64,000 nt of DNA from Secundilactobacillus odoratitofui DSM 19909 = JCM 15043 (GCF_001434895.1 NZ_AZEE01000027.1:181251-245250), one strand, 5' to 3'; positions 26,920 through 36,881 are shown, numbered from the stretch's first letter. Translations and numbers: made by a program. The notes: generated from the letters alone by a model not told the origin.

Positions 26920-28269
26920 ATGACAATGGATTACGATGTACTATTTATTGGTTCCGGCCACGCCGCTTGGCACGCAGCCGTCACACTACAACAGGCCGGC
27001 AAAAAAGTGGCCATTGTTGAACGAGATTTAGTTGGCGGGACTTGTACGAATTATGGCTGTGATGCCAAAATTGCGCTGGACGGTCCCTTCCAATTAATTG
27101 AACAGCTTCAACGATTCCAGGGGCAAGGCATCACCCAAATGCCAACGCTTGACTGGCCCGCACTCATGGCCTACAAGCATCAAGTCATTGATCCGTTAGC
27201 ACCCACGATGACACAGCTTTTCAACCAATTAGGTTTGACCATGATTACTGGCAGCGCAGCTTTAGTCGATGCCCATTCTGTACAAGTTCGCGATCAGATT
27301 TATACCAGTCAAAACATCGTTTTAGGCACCGGTCAACGTCCAATTACCTTAAACATCCCTGGTAATCAATACATTCATGACAGTCGGGAGTTTTTGGACT
27401 TGCCCGACATGCCACAACGATTGGTCTTCATTGGCGCCGGTGTTATTGCGATGGAATTCGCTTCGATGGCCGCAACTATGGGTAGAGAAGTTCACATTGT
27501 GGAATATGGCGATCAGGCGCTTAAAGCCTTTGATCAAAACTACGTTCAACGGCTTTTGAAAAAACTAGCAAATCAAGGTGTCCAGTTCCACTTTAATGAA
27601 GCCGTTGTTGGCATTGAAAACACAGACGATGGCTTCGTCGTTAACACCAAGAGTGGCCTGACAATTGAAACTGACTATCTCTTAGGCGCAACTGGTAGAA
27701 CGGCAAATGTCGAAGACCTGGGTCTCGAAAAATTGGGCATTGAAGCATCACCACGTGGCATCAAAGTTAACGATCACCTCCAAACGACCGTGCCAAATAT
27801 TTATGCGAGTGGCGACGTGCTCGATAAACAACAGCCGAAGCTCACACCAACCGCAACTTTTGAATCAAACTACATTGCCAGAACCATTTTAGGTGGTGCT
27901 GCACCAATTCAATACCCGGCAATTCCAAGCGTTGTCTTCACCATGCCAAGGCTTGCGCAAGTCGGCGTTAGTGTCGCAACCGCACAGTCTGAACCAGATC
28001 GTTATCACACGCAAGTTGTCCCATTTGGTCAACAATTAGCTTTTGAATATAAGCGTGCGTTAGACGCTGAGCTGACCGTAGTGCTTGATCAAGACGGCTT
28101 CATTGTGGGTGCGAGCCTGTACGCCGATGACAGTGATGACCTCATCAACCTATTGACCTTCATCATTAATGGTCGCTTCACTGCAACCCAACTTCAACAA
28201 CAAATCTTTGCCTTTCCAAGTGCAACCAGCGGCTTGATTGACCTGCTAAGTACCATCTTGCCACAGTAG
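26920..28269 (+). CDS. Flavin disulfide reductase lacking the usual C-terminal His
   Basis: A 449-residue pyridine nucleotide-disulfide oxidoreductase related to glutathione and mercuric reductases. FAD binding IGSGHAAWHAA is at 10-20. The redox pair is Cys42 and Cys47 (GGTCTNYGC), the NAD(P) fold VFIGAGVIAMEFA is near 170, and the second FAD motif is NIYASGDV near 290. The dimer domain follows. Glutathione reductase-type enzymes have a C-terminal HPxxxE whose His acts as acid-base; here the matching place reads FPSATSG, so His and Glu are absent. A normal thiol-disulfide cycle is doubtful. The gene is preceded by an OhrR-type operator and GGAGG. Confidence 0.85.
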   Translation: MTMDYDVLFIGSGHAAWHAAVTLQQAGKKVAIVERDLVGGTCTNYGCDAKIALDGPFQLIEQLQRFQGQGITQMPTLDWPALMAYKHQVIDPLAPTMTQLFNQLGLTMITGSAALVDAHSVQVRDQIYTSQNIVLGTGQRPITLNIPGNQYIHDSREFLDLPDMPQRLVFIGAGVIAMEFASMAATMGREVHIVEYGDQALKAFDQNYVQRLLKKLANQGVQFHFNEAVVGIENTDDGFVVNTKSGLTIETDYLLGATGRTANVEDLGLEKLGIEASPRGIKVNDHLQTTVPNIYASGDVLDKQQPKLTPTATFESNYIARTILGGAAPIQYPAIPSVVFTMPRLAQVGVSVATAQSEPDRYHTQVVPFGQQLAFEYKRALDAELTVVLDQDGFIVGASLYADDSDDLINLLTFIINGRFTATQLQQQIFAFPSATSGLIDLLSTILPQ

Positions 28270-28305
28270 CCGATTCCGATTTTTAAAAGTCAAAGAGATT
28301 AAAGC

Positions 28306-28354
28306 AAATAAGCGATCCGGAATTTTTGATAAATTCTGGACCGCTTATTTTTTT
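28306..28354. terminator. Bidirectional terminator
   Basis: AAATAAGCG-TCC-GAATT pairs with AATTC-GGA-CGCTTATTT, followed by T7 rightward. It separates the reductase gene from a convergent surface-protein gene. Confidence 0.8.
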
Positions 28355-28403
28355 GTATGATTATCGTTACGACTAATGCCGTGTTAGCCACTACAAAACT
28401 TTA

Positions 28404-31400
28404 TTAATGTCGATATCGTTTTCTTAACACTGAATGACCACCGAGAATGCTAATTGCAGCTACCATGAGAAGGCCGATTAATGTACCAGTTGACGTGCGT
28501 TCACGCGTTTGTGGTAACTGTCGTTTCGTTTTGTGTTGTGATTGACTGGTGACAGTTGCTGAATGATTAACAACGTGAGCAGCTTGGACTGATTTTATCG
28601 TTGCATTGTTTGAATGCTTAGCTTTAGCAAGCGAATGCTTGGTGGTCTTCGATTGAACGGCCGAGGCCTCCTGCGTGAGTGCGGAACGGCTATCCGATTC
28701 AGTTTCCAACAATTCCGTAACTTGCTTAACTACTTCTGGTGACGATTCAATTGGTGCCGGCACTGTCACTAAACTATCGGAATCCGGAACGATTACTGTT
28801 TCTAATTGCGTAGCCGGTATTGGCATCGTGGTCGGTTCAGTAGTTGGTGCCGTGGTTTTCTCCGTGGTTGAAGGGTCAGGCACGGGTGTTTCTGTTGTCG
28901 TGGTGCCGCCAGGTTGTTGGTTGGGCGTCAAATTATTGTAATACTGATCTGCTGTAACGTGGGGCGCTTCATTGGGCACCTGCGTTCGTACAAGCACCGG
29001 CATCACGACAGTTACAGGTGCCGTCAAGCCCATGATTGGCAGTAACTGGTTAGCCGCTACTTGATACTGAACGCCCGTTACTTGCCCAATTCGACAAGTG
29101 GCATCCACGAGTACTCGAAGTAAAATCTGCTGGGCACTACCAACCAAATAACTACTAGCATCATCGTAACTGATTTTAAAGCCTGTCACCCGGGTAAAAT
29201 TAGCCACTTCAGTTGCATCATGCCAATCACTTGTGGTTGATGGGTTTTGTGCTGTCGTATATTGAACAACCACACGTCCTCGCCAACTGACTGGCAAAGT
29301 AACCGACTCTGTTAAATGCAAACCGGGTTCCAGTGTCCCAACTAAATTCAGCTGAGTTAGAGCGGGCGTTGAATCAGCCGCAAAATCAATTGCAATCGTA
29401 CCAGTCTGCCCAGCGGCAATCTCGTTGGTGACCTGATTCATTTTAATCTGTGAGCCCTGCTCCGTCATCTGGATACTGCCACGCTTAGTGACTGCAAAGG
29501 CAACCTGATTGGGATTCAAGAAGGTATATTGTGACGGCAAGACCGGCAAAGCAACATCAGCCGCTGAGGAGTCCGTTAACGTCGCTCCTTGATTGCCATC
29601 GGCGCTGGTGTAAAGGCTTGTCACTAGCTGACTTAAATTTAGACTTGGCTCAATCCAAACCGGAACAGTAAGTCGATTTTGTTGTCCCGGAGTAATCGCA
29701 GTATTTTGCCAGTTAATTTTCAGCAGTGTCTGTCCAGCCTGTTCAAAATCGGTCGTCAGCACCTGAATTTGTTGCTCATCGCCAGTATAAACTACGCCCT
29801 TCGGCAATATCAGATAACTCGTCACACCGGTCAAATAATCGGTGGCCACACTGCTATTTCCAACGGTGACGATCAGCTGATTATCACCAGCAATCGCGAG
29901 CTGACCAACTTGTTTGGCAACGTTAACGTCTTCGTTCAACATCGCTGAACTTTTCTGCGGTTTTACAATTTCAGCAGTCCGAGGCGCCATCGCCTGCTTT
30001 AAAATTGGAATGTTGTCCGGATAATCCGCAAAGTATATTGCACCATAATCTTCACCAGGGGTTAGGTATCCGCCTGGACCTTCACCATCGGGACCAACTA
30101 CGATTGCACCATCAGGACCGTATAATAGGTCCACCCAATTTCTACCAAAAACATATCCAGCTTCCTCGACTAACAATGTGTTCGTCACTGTACCATAATA
30201 TCCCCGCTTTGGTGTCATCACAAACGCCAAGCCATCATCGTAGTCCAACCCATTGGGAATTTGCGTAAACCGGAGTTGAATTTTATCTACCCCACGCGAA
30301 TTATCTAAATACTGATTAAGATCAATCTCACCAGCTGTATACCTCGTTAAAGCCGTTTTTTCATAGTCGGTTTCGTCCTCATACTTCACGTATAAGTCAA
30401 ACTTGGGTTGTTCTTGGGAAATGACTTGTTGTCCCAATATCCAAGTGGTTGGTTGTTTTAACATTAAGCCATCTGCATTTAAATGTGGATCCACATCGTA
30501 GGTTACCACGTACTTGTTGATGGCACGGGTCCCCTCGCCGACTTCTGTGTAATCTCGATCAGGCGCGCTCATAAAAGCTGGCCCGATTCTCATGACAAAC
30601 TGAAGTTCACCATCCGGCGTAATCTGTGGTGTGCTAGGATCAAAAGTTTGAAAGTAATGAACGCCACCATCTTGTGGTTCTAAGACGTTGCTACCCACGC
30701 CTTCCGCCACCATAATTTGGTTACCCAACAGTTGTGACGCAACACTCTTTCCGGCAACTGTGGTGCCACCACCTTGTGCAACCGTCGTAATTGTTGTACC
30801 TGGCGCGACAGTTGGCAAAATTTCGGCCGCAAACTGAAAGCTCTCAGCAAAAACGTAATCTGGGTTAGCCATTTGTTCAGCGATGCTTGGTGCTGCAACT
30901 ACAAACTGATAATAACTGCGGTTCTGTGCATCACCATCACTGCTTAATTGAGTAGCGACCGGTGTGCCAGCAATATTTGACGCGTACGCCAATTCCGGTG
31001 GCAACGCGACGTTAACTAACACAGCTGTTCCCGGAGCCAAGTAGGCCTGTCCCAGCTTTTTAGGCATCAACACTGTCACAGAGTAAACCACGAAATCACC
31101 TGGTGCGCCAGTGATCAACTTCGGATTGATGACGATGTTGCCCTGATCATCCGTTGTCGGACCGCCAGCAGCATTGGCCTCGATCACACCAAGCATTTGA
31201 TTGTAGATTGACATTGAGGCCTTCGTTTCAACCGTGACACTCTGTTGCGCACTGGCCACAACCTGTTGATCTAGCATTAAAGTTGCAGCGATTGTTAACT
31301 TAGTATCATTAATGAGTGGCTGATCGTTAGTTTTGAACGTAAATGTTTTGGTTAACGAAGTCGCCGTCAATCCTTGTTCAAAGTCATAAGTTAAAGTCGC

Positions 31401-32006
31401 CTTTTGCTTATCGTAGGTGGGTGTTTTACCACCGATAGTCAAATCGGTACTATCGCTCAGTGGAAATGTTGTTGGTAACTGTACAATCAACTTTTGATCT
31501 GCACTTTGGTCGACATTCCCCGCCATACTTACTGATAAGGTCGCATTAACGTCGGTTCCTGATGCCACTACCTCATGATCAGTCGCCAGTGTCAGCGAGC
31601 CAGTTGACTCATGAATTGCTTCACTTTCTTGGGAAGATGCTGTCATATCAGCTGAATTAGTTTGTGCAAACGACACCACCGTTTGTGATGACGCATTTGT
31701 CTGATTATCAGAACTGGATGCAGTATTTTCATCGGTGTCTGGTTCACTAGCAGCATTACGACTATTTTCTGTGGCGGATTGCTGGTTCGAACCATTTGTA
31801 TCCGAATTTACACTAACATTTTTTGACTCAGATTGGGGCCCAATATTTACTGGCTTAGCTGCATTCACCGATGCCGTAGTGACGGTTGTTTGCGCAGAAG
31901 TAGTCTGCGTTGTAGCGTGTCCCTGGATTGGTGCACAGACGACGATTCCTAATAAAACTGAATGACACAGCATGATTTTCATCAATAATCGATTAGAATC
32001 TCGCAT
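28404..32006 (-). CDS. LPQTRE-anchored surface protein, DPHLN-type ectodomain
   Basis: About 1200 residues. Signal peptide MRDSNRLLMKIMLCHS... with a likely cut near GHA-TT; Ser/Thr/Asn-rich stalk to about 130; a large all-beta ectodomain; a Pro/Thr-rich segment near 1035-1090; and LPQTRE, a hydrophobic span and RKRYRH at the end. The ectodomain shares ordered blocks with the 1440-residue protein at 44344-48666 ([66 protein letters not shown]-like), so the two are paralogues of an unnamed family. Start: ATG at 32006 after AGAGGTG. A hairpin (GCTTCGT...ACGAAGC, near 32050-32072) lies in the leader. Ligand unknown. Confidence 0.87.
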   Translation of the reverse strand: MRDSNRLLMKIMLCHSVLLGIVVCAPIQGHATTQTTSAQTTVTTASVNAAKPVNIGPQSESKNVSVNSDTNGSNQQSATENSRNAASEPDTDENTASSSDNQTNASSQTVVSFAQTNSADMTASSQESEAIHESTGSLTLATDHEVVASGTDVNATLSVSMAGNVDQSADQKLIVQLPTTFPLSDSTDLTIGGKTPTYDKQKATLTYDFEQGLTATSLTKTFTFKTNDQPLINDTKLTIAATLMLDQQVVASAQQSVTVETKASMSIYNQMLGVIEANAAGGPTTDDQGNIVINPKLITGAPGDFVVYSVTVLMPKKLGQAYLAPGTAVLVNVALPPELAYASNIAGTPVATQLSSDGDAQNRSYYQFVVAAPSIAEQMANPDYVFAESFQFAAEILPTVAPGTTITTVAQGGGTTVAGKSVASQLLGNQIMVAEGVGSNVLEPQDGGVHYFQTFDPSTPQITPDGELQFVMRIGPAFMSAPDRDYTEVGEGTRAINKYVVTYDVDPHLNADGLMLKQPTTWILGQQVISQEQPKFDLYVKYEDETDYEKTALTRYTAGEIDLNQYLDNSRGVDKIQLRFTQIPNGLDYDDGLAFVMTPKRGYYGTVTNTLLVEEAGYVFGRNWVDLLYGPDGAIVVGPDGEGPGGYLTPGEDYGAIYFADYPDNIPILKQAMAPRTAEIVKPQKSSAMLNEDVNVAKQVGQLAIAGDNQLIVTVGNSSVATDYLTGVTSYLILPKGVVYTGDEQQIQVLTTDFEQAGQTLLKINWQNTAITPGQQNRLTVPVWIEPSLNLSQLVTSLYTSADGNQGATLTDSSAADVALPVLPSQYTFLNPNQVAFAVTKRGSIQMTEQGSQIKMNQVTNEIAAGQTGTIAIDFAADSTPALTQLNLVGTLEPGLHLTESVTLPVSWRGRVVVQYTTAQNPSTTSDWHDATEVANFTRVTGFKISYDDASSYLVGSAQQILLRVLVDATCRIGQVTGVQYQVAANQLLPIMGLTAPVTVVMPVLVRTQVPNEAPHVTADQYYNNLTPNQQPGGTTTTETPVPDPSTTEKTTAPTTEPTTMPIPATQLETVIVPDSDSLVTVPAPIESSPEVVKQVTELLETESDSRSALTQEASAVQSKTTKHSLAKAKHSNNATIKSVQAAHVVNHSATVTSQSQHKTKRQLPQTRERTSTGTLIGLLMVAAISILGGHSVLRKRYRH

Positions 32007-32594
32007 GTTTTTCACCTCTAATATTTAAAAAGACACAATTGAACGGGCCGCTTCGTCATTTTGTACGAAGCACCCTCTTTTATGGTAAAAATATGATGTT
32101 AAAAAATGAAACGTCAATAATTTAACCCTTACCGGAAAATAAAATAGACTTCATTCTCATATTGGTATTCTTAACGTAGATGCATCCCAACAAAATTTTA
32201 TAAACACTATTATATCAGCATGTAAGCGGTTGTTTCATTAAAGTGTACTCATAAAGTTTTGATTATGCAATTATATTTGGGCAATAATTTCAATTCGTAA
32301 TTAAACTGTAATGTAAATTTACAATCCAATTCAGCCTAAAATTGGTTGTTTTATGACCTATACTATTTTGTGAAATGGGCTTAGGTCATGTTTTAACTAC
32401 TTTACTGGTCAAAAACAAGACACGCTGACTTAAAAGAGTTGTTAATCCTGTATTACATCAGCATGATTGGCCTTTCACGGGGTATATTCAGTATTTCATA
32501 ATTTACATCTTGCTAATTACCCATTTTAGAGTCAGACATATTAAGAGCACAGTTTACGATAACTCAAATTTCCGTTCACCCGATAAATTTACGC
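32007..32594. other. AT-rich intergenic region with a cre-like sequence
   Basis: A gap of nearly 600 bases with no ORF. It holds the leader hairpin of the leftward gene near 32050-32072, and a sequence at 32220-32234 (ATGTAAGCGGTTGTT) that fits the cre consensus with one mismatch but stands about 215 bases from the start. Otherwise I see nothing. Confidence 0.3.
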
Positions 32595-32634
32595 AAAAAG
32601 GCGACACGATTCAAATCGAATCGTATCGCCTTTA
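32595..32634 (-). terminator. Terminator of the 1285-residue surface-protein gene
   Basis: AAAGGCGA-ACGATT pairs with AATCGT-TCGCCTTT. A/T runs lie on both sides; read leftward it follows the LPQTSE gene. Confidence 0.7.
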
Positions 32635-32684
32635 CTAACGGCAAAACGTTAGTCATCTCGAACTATTTGCTGCTAGTTAATCTT

Positions 32685-35600
32685 TTAATCTTCCCGACGT
32701 GACTTCTTGGCCAAGCCAAGGACACTGAGAAGACCCAATAATGACAACCCAATTACCGAGCCAGTTTGAGCTGTGGTTTCACTTGTCTGTGGTAACCGCT
32801 TGGCCGCAAGATTCTGCTTAGCTGCTGGTTGTTCAGTTGTCGACTCAGTTGAGTCCAACTCTTTAACCGCCTGCGTTGGTTGACTAGTCGTGTGGATAGT
32901 CTCTTCGCCATTACCACCATTGGTAGCGCCAGCATCGACTGAATCAGGATTAAATGATCCCTCAGGTGGCACAATACCAGGGTCATCCCACCCAGGTGTC
33001 ACCGTTGCGCCATCGGTACCGGTTGAAGTGCCACCGTTATCTGGCGTCGTTGTACCGCCATTGTCTGGTGTCGTAGTGCCACCGTTATCTGGCGTCGTTG
33101 TACCGCCATCATCCGGCTTAGTAGTCCCACCCTCATCAGGTTTAGTGGCATTCTTCGTATAGGTGATTGTCACCGTTGTGTTCTCAGGTGCGGTGGTTGT
33201 AGCGCCCACTGTCGCCTGAGCAACCGTAGTCTGACTTGCGGTGTAGCCAGTCAAAGTAGGCACTTGATATTCATAATAAGCACCCTGTGGCGTATAAACT
33301 GTTTCACCCGTTGCATCATTCGTCACTGTCTTATAGGTGATTGTCTGTACAACTGGCGCTGTCTTATTGGTGGTACCATCAGCGTTAACAAAATTAATTG
33401 TCCGTGTAGAAGTTGCTGTACCGTATGAATACGTTGGTGTGTAGTTAACCGTTACCGTGGTATCAGTCGGTAAGACGTTAGTTGCGCTAACAGCTACTTG
33501 GGCAATAACCGTTTTATCGGCAACATACCCCTTTTGTGTTGGTACTTTAACTTCGTAGTAGGCACCTTGTGGGGTATAAATGGTTTCACCTGTAGCAGCA
33601 TTTGTCACAGTCTTGTAGGTAATCGTCTGAACAATTGGCGCCGTTGGGTTGATCGTACCATCTACGTTGACGAAGTTGATTGTGCGAGTTGAGGTCACAG
33701 TACCATATGTTGAAGTTGGATTATACGTTACCGTCACTGACGTATCAGTCGGTGCAGTTGTCGTTGCCCCAACAGCAACTTGGGCAACCGTGGCTTGCTC
33801 TGGCGTGTAATTTGCTTGAGTTGGCACCTTAACCTCGTAGTAGGCACCGGTTGGCGTATAAACAGTTTCACCTGTAGCATCATTCGTAACTGTCTTATAG
33901 GTCACAGTTTGAACGATTGGTGCCACACTGGCGGTACCATCGCTATTCACAAAGTTAATGGTCCGCGTTGAGGTTGCCATTCCATATGAATAGGTTGGGT
34001 TATAAGTGACAACGACCTCTGAATCAGTTGGTGCTACGTTTGTTGCGGCAAGTCCTTGTTGTGCAATGACTGCTTGATCTGGTTTGTAGCCTTTGATAGC
34101 TGGTGATTTAACTTCATAATACCCATTTTGTGGCGTATAAATTGTTTCACCAGTTAATGAGTCTGTTGTTGTTTTATACGTTACGGTTTGTACGATCGGA
34201 TCATTGCCATTAGTCGTACCATCAACATTCACGTAGCTGATGGTACGAGTTGTGGTTGCAGTCCCGTACAGGATTGTTGGTTCTACCGTGACAGTCGCTT
34301 TTTTGGTTACCGTCACAGAATTTGAAATTGCTATGCTATAAGTGATAGTGTACTGACCGGCTTTTTGCACGGTGTATGTGCCGTCGCCATTGTCTTTGAG
34401 GACACCGGTTGGGTCATCAAGTGTTGCCTTCACGTCACTGTCATCTGCCGTATAGTACGTAGAAGCACTCACACCATCAAAATTATCTTTAAGGTTAACA
34501 GTTGTATCCTTCGTTGCTTGAATCGTTGAATCATGAGTGTTGAGAACTTTGATAACCGGCACACCGCCATCAGAGTTCGTTGCGCTGTAATTCCACTGAG
34601 CAGAACCGTCATCAGCGTCTTTCATAGTAACATCTTTAAATGTTGAATTATAAGAATAATATTGATATGCATCACCATTTTGATTGAGTTGGACAGTGTA
34701 GCCATTAGCAACTAAAATATTTTGGATATCTGTCAACGAAATTGCGTAACTTCCGCCCTGATATAGTGGTGTATTAGCTGCATTTTGATCTGGTGACCAT
34801 GGCGTATTATTCGAAATCATGATCTGTGATTTATCAATTGTTGGCAGTAATTTTTGAACATCTTCATCCGCCAATGTTAATGAATTATCGGCGTTGATCT
34901 GATAAGCGAAATAAGGACCATCAAGGTTTAAATCTACTTCCTTAGTAAGGGAAAGATTGCTTTGAATGTCACCAAGTATATCTCCGATTTGATTAAAAGC
35001 CAAAACGCCAGCAGATGCATTAATAGTGCCAACATTCAGGTCCGTTTGATTTTGGTTAACGTAGGTCAGAGGCAAGTTTACTGAGTAAGAGGTTTGACCA
35101 TTCAGTGTTCCAATAAATTGAACTGCAATCAGTTGATTCCAAGTGAAGTTGGGATGGGTTGCGAGCATTGTTGCCATGTTCAAATATTCGCCTTGTTCAA
35201 TCGAATAGCGAATGATTAAATTGCTTGGAAATGCGCTGGTAAAAGTACTTTCGTTAACTTTACTTGCGTCAATTGAATAATTGGAAATCATATTCATATA
35301 CGTATTACTATAGTAATTGGGTAATAGGATGACGTAATTTGTGTACATATAATCATCAGTGTCGTTAGACAAGGTAAAGGTGGCAGAAACGCTATTAGGA
35401 TCATTTTTTTCAACATCAAATGGTGCAACACTCGATACAGTAGGGCCATTCAAATCATCTGCAAATTGATTTGTTGTTGCGGATGCCTGGCCATTCCCAA
35501 TGGTTGCAGAAACTGTAACATTGCCATCTTTAACTGGCATCGTCTGCTCAGCCACACTCATATAAGCATTAGCCGAAGGTTGAATTGCACCACTATCACT

Positions 35601-36542
35601 TAAATACTGTGTGTGCGTATCAGCATGTCGGGTATCATCCCCTGCACCAATCAAAGTTTGATTCCAAGTTACATTATAATTTTGACCTGCAGCAATGGTA
35701 CCTTTTAGTTGAACTGCAACCAAAGTAGCTACTTGATCATCAGTTAATTGATCTGCGGCAATATTGTAAAGCCCGCCTTTATTTGAAAAAGTTGCTGTAA
35801 AACCAGTTGGTAAGCTGGCCAAAATATCGGCTGCCGTCATATTCGTTTCAAAGTGAGGATCATCGTTACCGTCTGCTTTATCAGAGATATAATCTCCGTA
35901 AGGCGTAATCAAGTCTACTTGTCCCTCAGTAATATCAGTGTCACTCGTGTTGCCAAATGTAAAATGTGATTGAATATTTTGGGCTGAAGCTGATAACGTC
36001 GAGTTAGATTGGTCATTGCCATTTTCACTAACGGTTTGTGTCACATCGCCATCACTATTTTCAGCAGTCCAGTATGCCCCAACAGTTACCCCATTACTAC
36101 CAGAGTTGGTGGCTATTGACCCATCAGTAGCCTTAGTGGGATTTCCAGAGGCCTTATCAATAATTGCTGGCTGTGACTGTGCATTAGCTACGTACTTGGT
36201 GGCTGAATCAGCAGCCACCGGTGCAGCTGCTGGTGCAGGTGTTGGTGCGGTAGTCGTTGATGGTGCTGGATCAGCCGCCTCAGTTGTTGCCGCTGCCCCA
36301 GTGCCAGCAGTAGAACCATCAACATTAGTCGTATCAGGTGAACTAGAATCTATCACCGCCGTTGGCTCTGACGTTGAGTCAGTAGCACCAGTTGCCGTTG
36401 AACTTGTCGGATCCGTCGCAGCGTGTGCTGTCACACCGGTTCCTGTCATAATTCCTAACCCCAAGGTTGCGACAGTTATCGCCGCAAAAACCCAGGTACG
36501 CCCATCCTTATACATCTTGTAGTGTACTTTTTCATTTGTCAT
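32685..36542 (-). CDS. LPQTSE-anchored adhesin with four MucBP-like repeats
   Basis: About 1285 residues. KxYKxGxxW signal (YKMYKDGRTW) and a cut near AHA; Ala/Thr/Pro-rich stretch; a large Asn-rich beta region (about 150-740); an Ig-like module (about 690-765); four near-identical repeats of about 85 residues (each with TRTI(N/S)FVN.DGT, VQT(V/I)TYKT, YYEV, GYxx, VTYNP); the linker of PDNGG units; and LPQTSE with a hydrophobic span and KKSRRED. Start: ATG at 36542 after GGGGAG; an in-frame ATG at 36563 contains that site and is less likely, although GGAGG also precedes it. Codons are AT-richer than in the neighbours. Its leader is shared with the gene at 48666. Confidence 0.9.
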   Translation of the reverse strand: MTNEKVHYKMYKDGRTWVFAAITVATLGLGIMTGTGVTAHAATDPTSSTATGATDSTSEPTAVIDSSSPDTTNVDGSTAGTGAAATTEAADPAPSTTTAPTPAPAAAPVAADSATKYVANAQSQPAIIDKASGNPTKATDGSIATNSGSNGVTVGAYWTAENSDGDVTQTVSENGNDQSNSTLSASAQNIQSHFTFGNTSDTDITEGQVDLITPYGDYISDKADGNDDPHFETNMTAADILASLPTGFTATFSNKGGLYNIAADQLTDDQVATLVAVQLKGTIAAGQNYNVTWNQTLIGAGDDTRHADTHTQYLSDSGAIQPSANAYMSVAEQTMPVKDGNVTVSATIGNGQASATTNQFADDLNGPTVSSVAPFDVEKNDPNSVSATFTLSNDTDDYMYTNYVILLPNYYSNTYMNMISNYSIDASKVNESTFTSAFPSNLIIRYSIEQGEYLNMATMLATHPNFTWNQLIAVQFIGTLNGQTSYSVNLPLTYVNQNQTDLNVGTINASAGVLAFNQIGDILGDIQSNLSLTKEVDLNLDGPYFAYQINADNSLTLADEDVQKLLPTIDKSQIMISNNTPWSPDQNAANTPLYQGGSYAISLTDIQNILVANGYTVQLNQNGDAYQYYSYNSTFKDVTMKDADDGSAQWNYSATNSDGGVPVIKVLNTHDSTIQATKDTTVNLKDNFDGVSASTYYTADDSDVKATLDDPTGVLKDNGDGTYTVQKAGQYTITYSIAISNSVTVTKKATVTVEPTILYGTATTTRTISYVNVDGTTNGNDPIVQTVTYKTTTDSLTGETIYTPQNGYYEVKSPAIKGYKPDQAVIAQQGLAATNVAPTDSEVVVTYNPTYSYGMATSTRTINFVNSDGTASVAPIVQTVTYKTVTNDATGETVYTPTGAYYEVKVPTQANYTPEQATVAQVAVGATTTAPTDTSVTVTYNPTSTYGTVTSTRTINFVNVDGTINPTAPIVQTITYKTVTNAATGETIYTPQGAYYEVKVPTQKGYVADKTVIAQVAVSATNVLPTDTTVTVNYTPTYSYGTATSTRTINFVNADGTTNKTAPVVQTITYKTVTNDATGETVYTPQGAYYEYQVPTLTGYTASQTTVAQATVGATTTAPENTTVTITYTKNATKPDEGGTTKPDDGGTTTPDNGGTTTPDNGGTTTPDNGGTSTGTDGATVTPGWDDPGIVPPEGSFNPDSVDAGATNGGNGEETIHTTSQPTQAVKELDSTESTTEQPAAKQNLAAKRLPQTSETTAQTGSVIGLSLLGLLSVLGLAKKSRRED
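33030..33145 (-). repeat. 24-bp tandem repeats coding for (TTTPDNGG)n
   Basis: About five tandem units, two of which (CCACCGTTATCTGGCGTCGT type) are identical over at least 20 bases, encode the wall-spanning linker of the adhesin. Copy number could vary by slippage. Confidence 0.75.
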
Positions 36543-36575
36543 ATGAATGCTCCCCTTACGCATTATTTATAGAAA

Positions 36576-36693
36576 GAATCCTCCAAAGATTCGTACATGA
36601 TGTTTGACACATCGTGGTTATTTCAAACATAACACTTTTAATGTAACTATAAAACCTTTTTGCAGGGTTCCCGTCTCCTTTCTTTTTAAGGTA
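36576..36693 (-). promoter_or_regulatory. Structured 5' leader, copy 1
   Basis: Minus-strand order: AAAGGAGACGG block (36671-36681 region), a conserved 31-base block (36625-36655) holding TTTTATAG and ACATTAAAAGTGTTATGTTT, hairpin 1 (GATGT/ACATC, 36599-36613), and hairpin 2 (GAATC-TTTGGAG-GATTC, 36576-36592). The same order occurs before the gene at 48666, with different but still complementary hairpin arms. Confidence 0.65.
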
Positions 36694-36881
36694 CAACTAA
36701 CTTTAGTTGCGTCAAGCAAGTAACTTACACTAATCTGGTTTGTACATACTCATAATCTGAGGTATTTATGCTAAACTGTTATACAAACTGCTTAATTAAT
36801 ACGAAATAACTAATATCATTTGAAATAATTAAAACCTGTTTTTATATGATAATTAAGTGCCGATTCACAAGGAGGACCACC
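36694..36881. other. Divergent AT-rich spacer
   Basis: Presumably contains promoters for the leftward adhesin and the rightward pentapeptide-repeat gene. AAGGAGG at 36870-36876 decides the start of the latter. Nothing else is recognised. Confidence 0.3.

Noticed and set aside
32220..32234. cre-like site
   Set aside because: One mismatch to the consensus and far from both flanking starts; kept only as a note in the intergenic entry.
36016..36522. Rightward 168-codon frame opposite the adhesin start
   Set aside because: It is an Ala/Val-rich mirror of Thr/Ala-rich coding sequence without a ribosome site; other long opposite-strand frames in the surface genes (for example 48113-48583) have the same cause.
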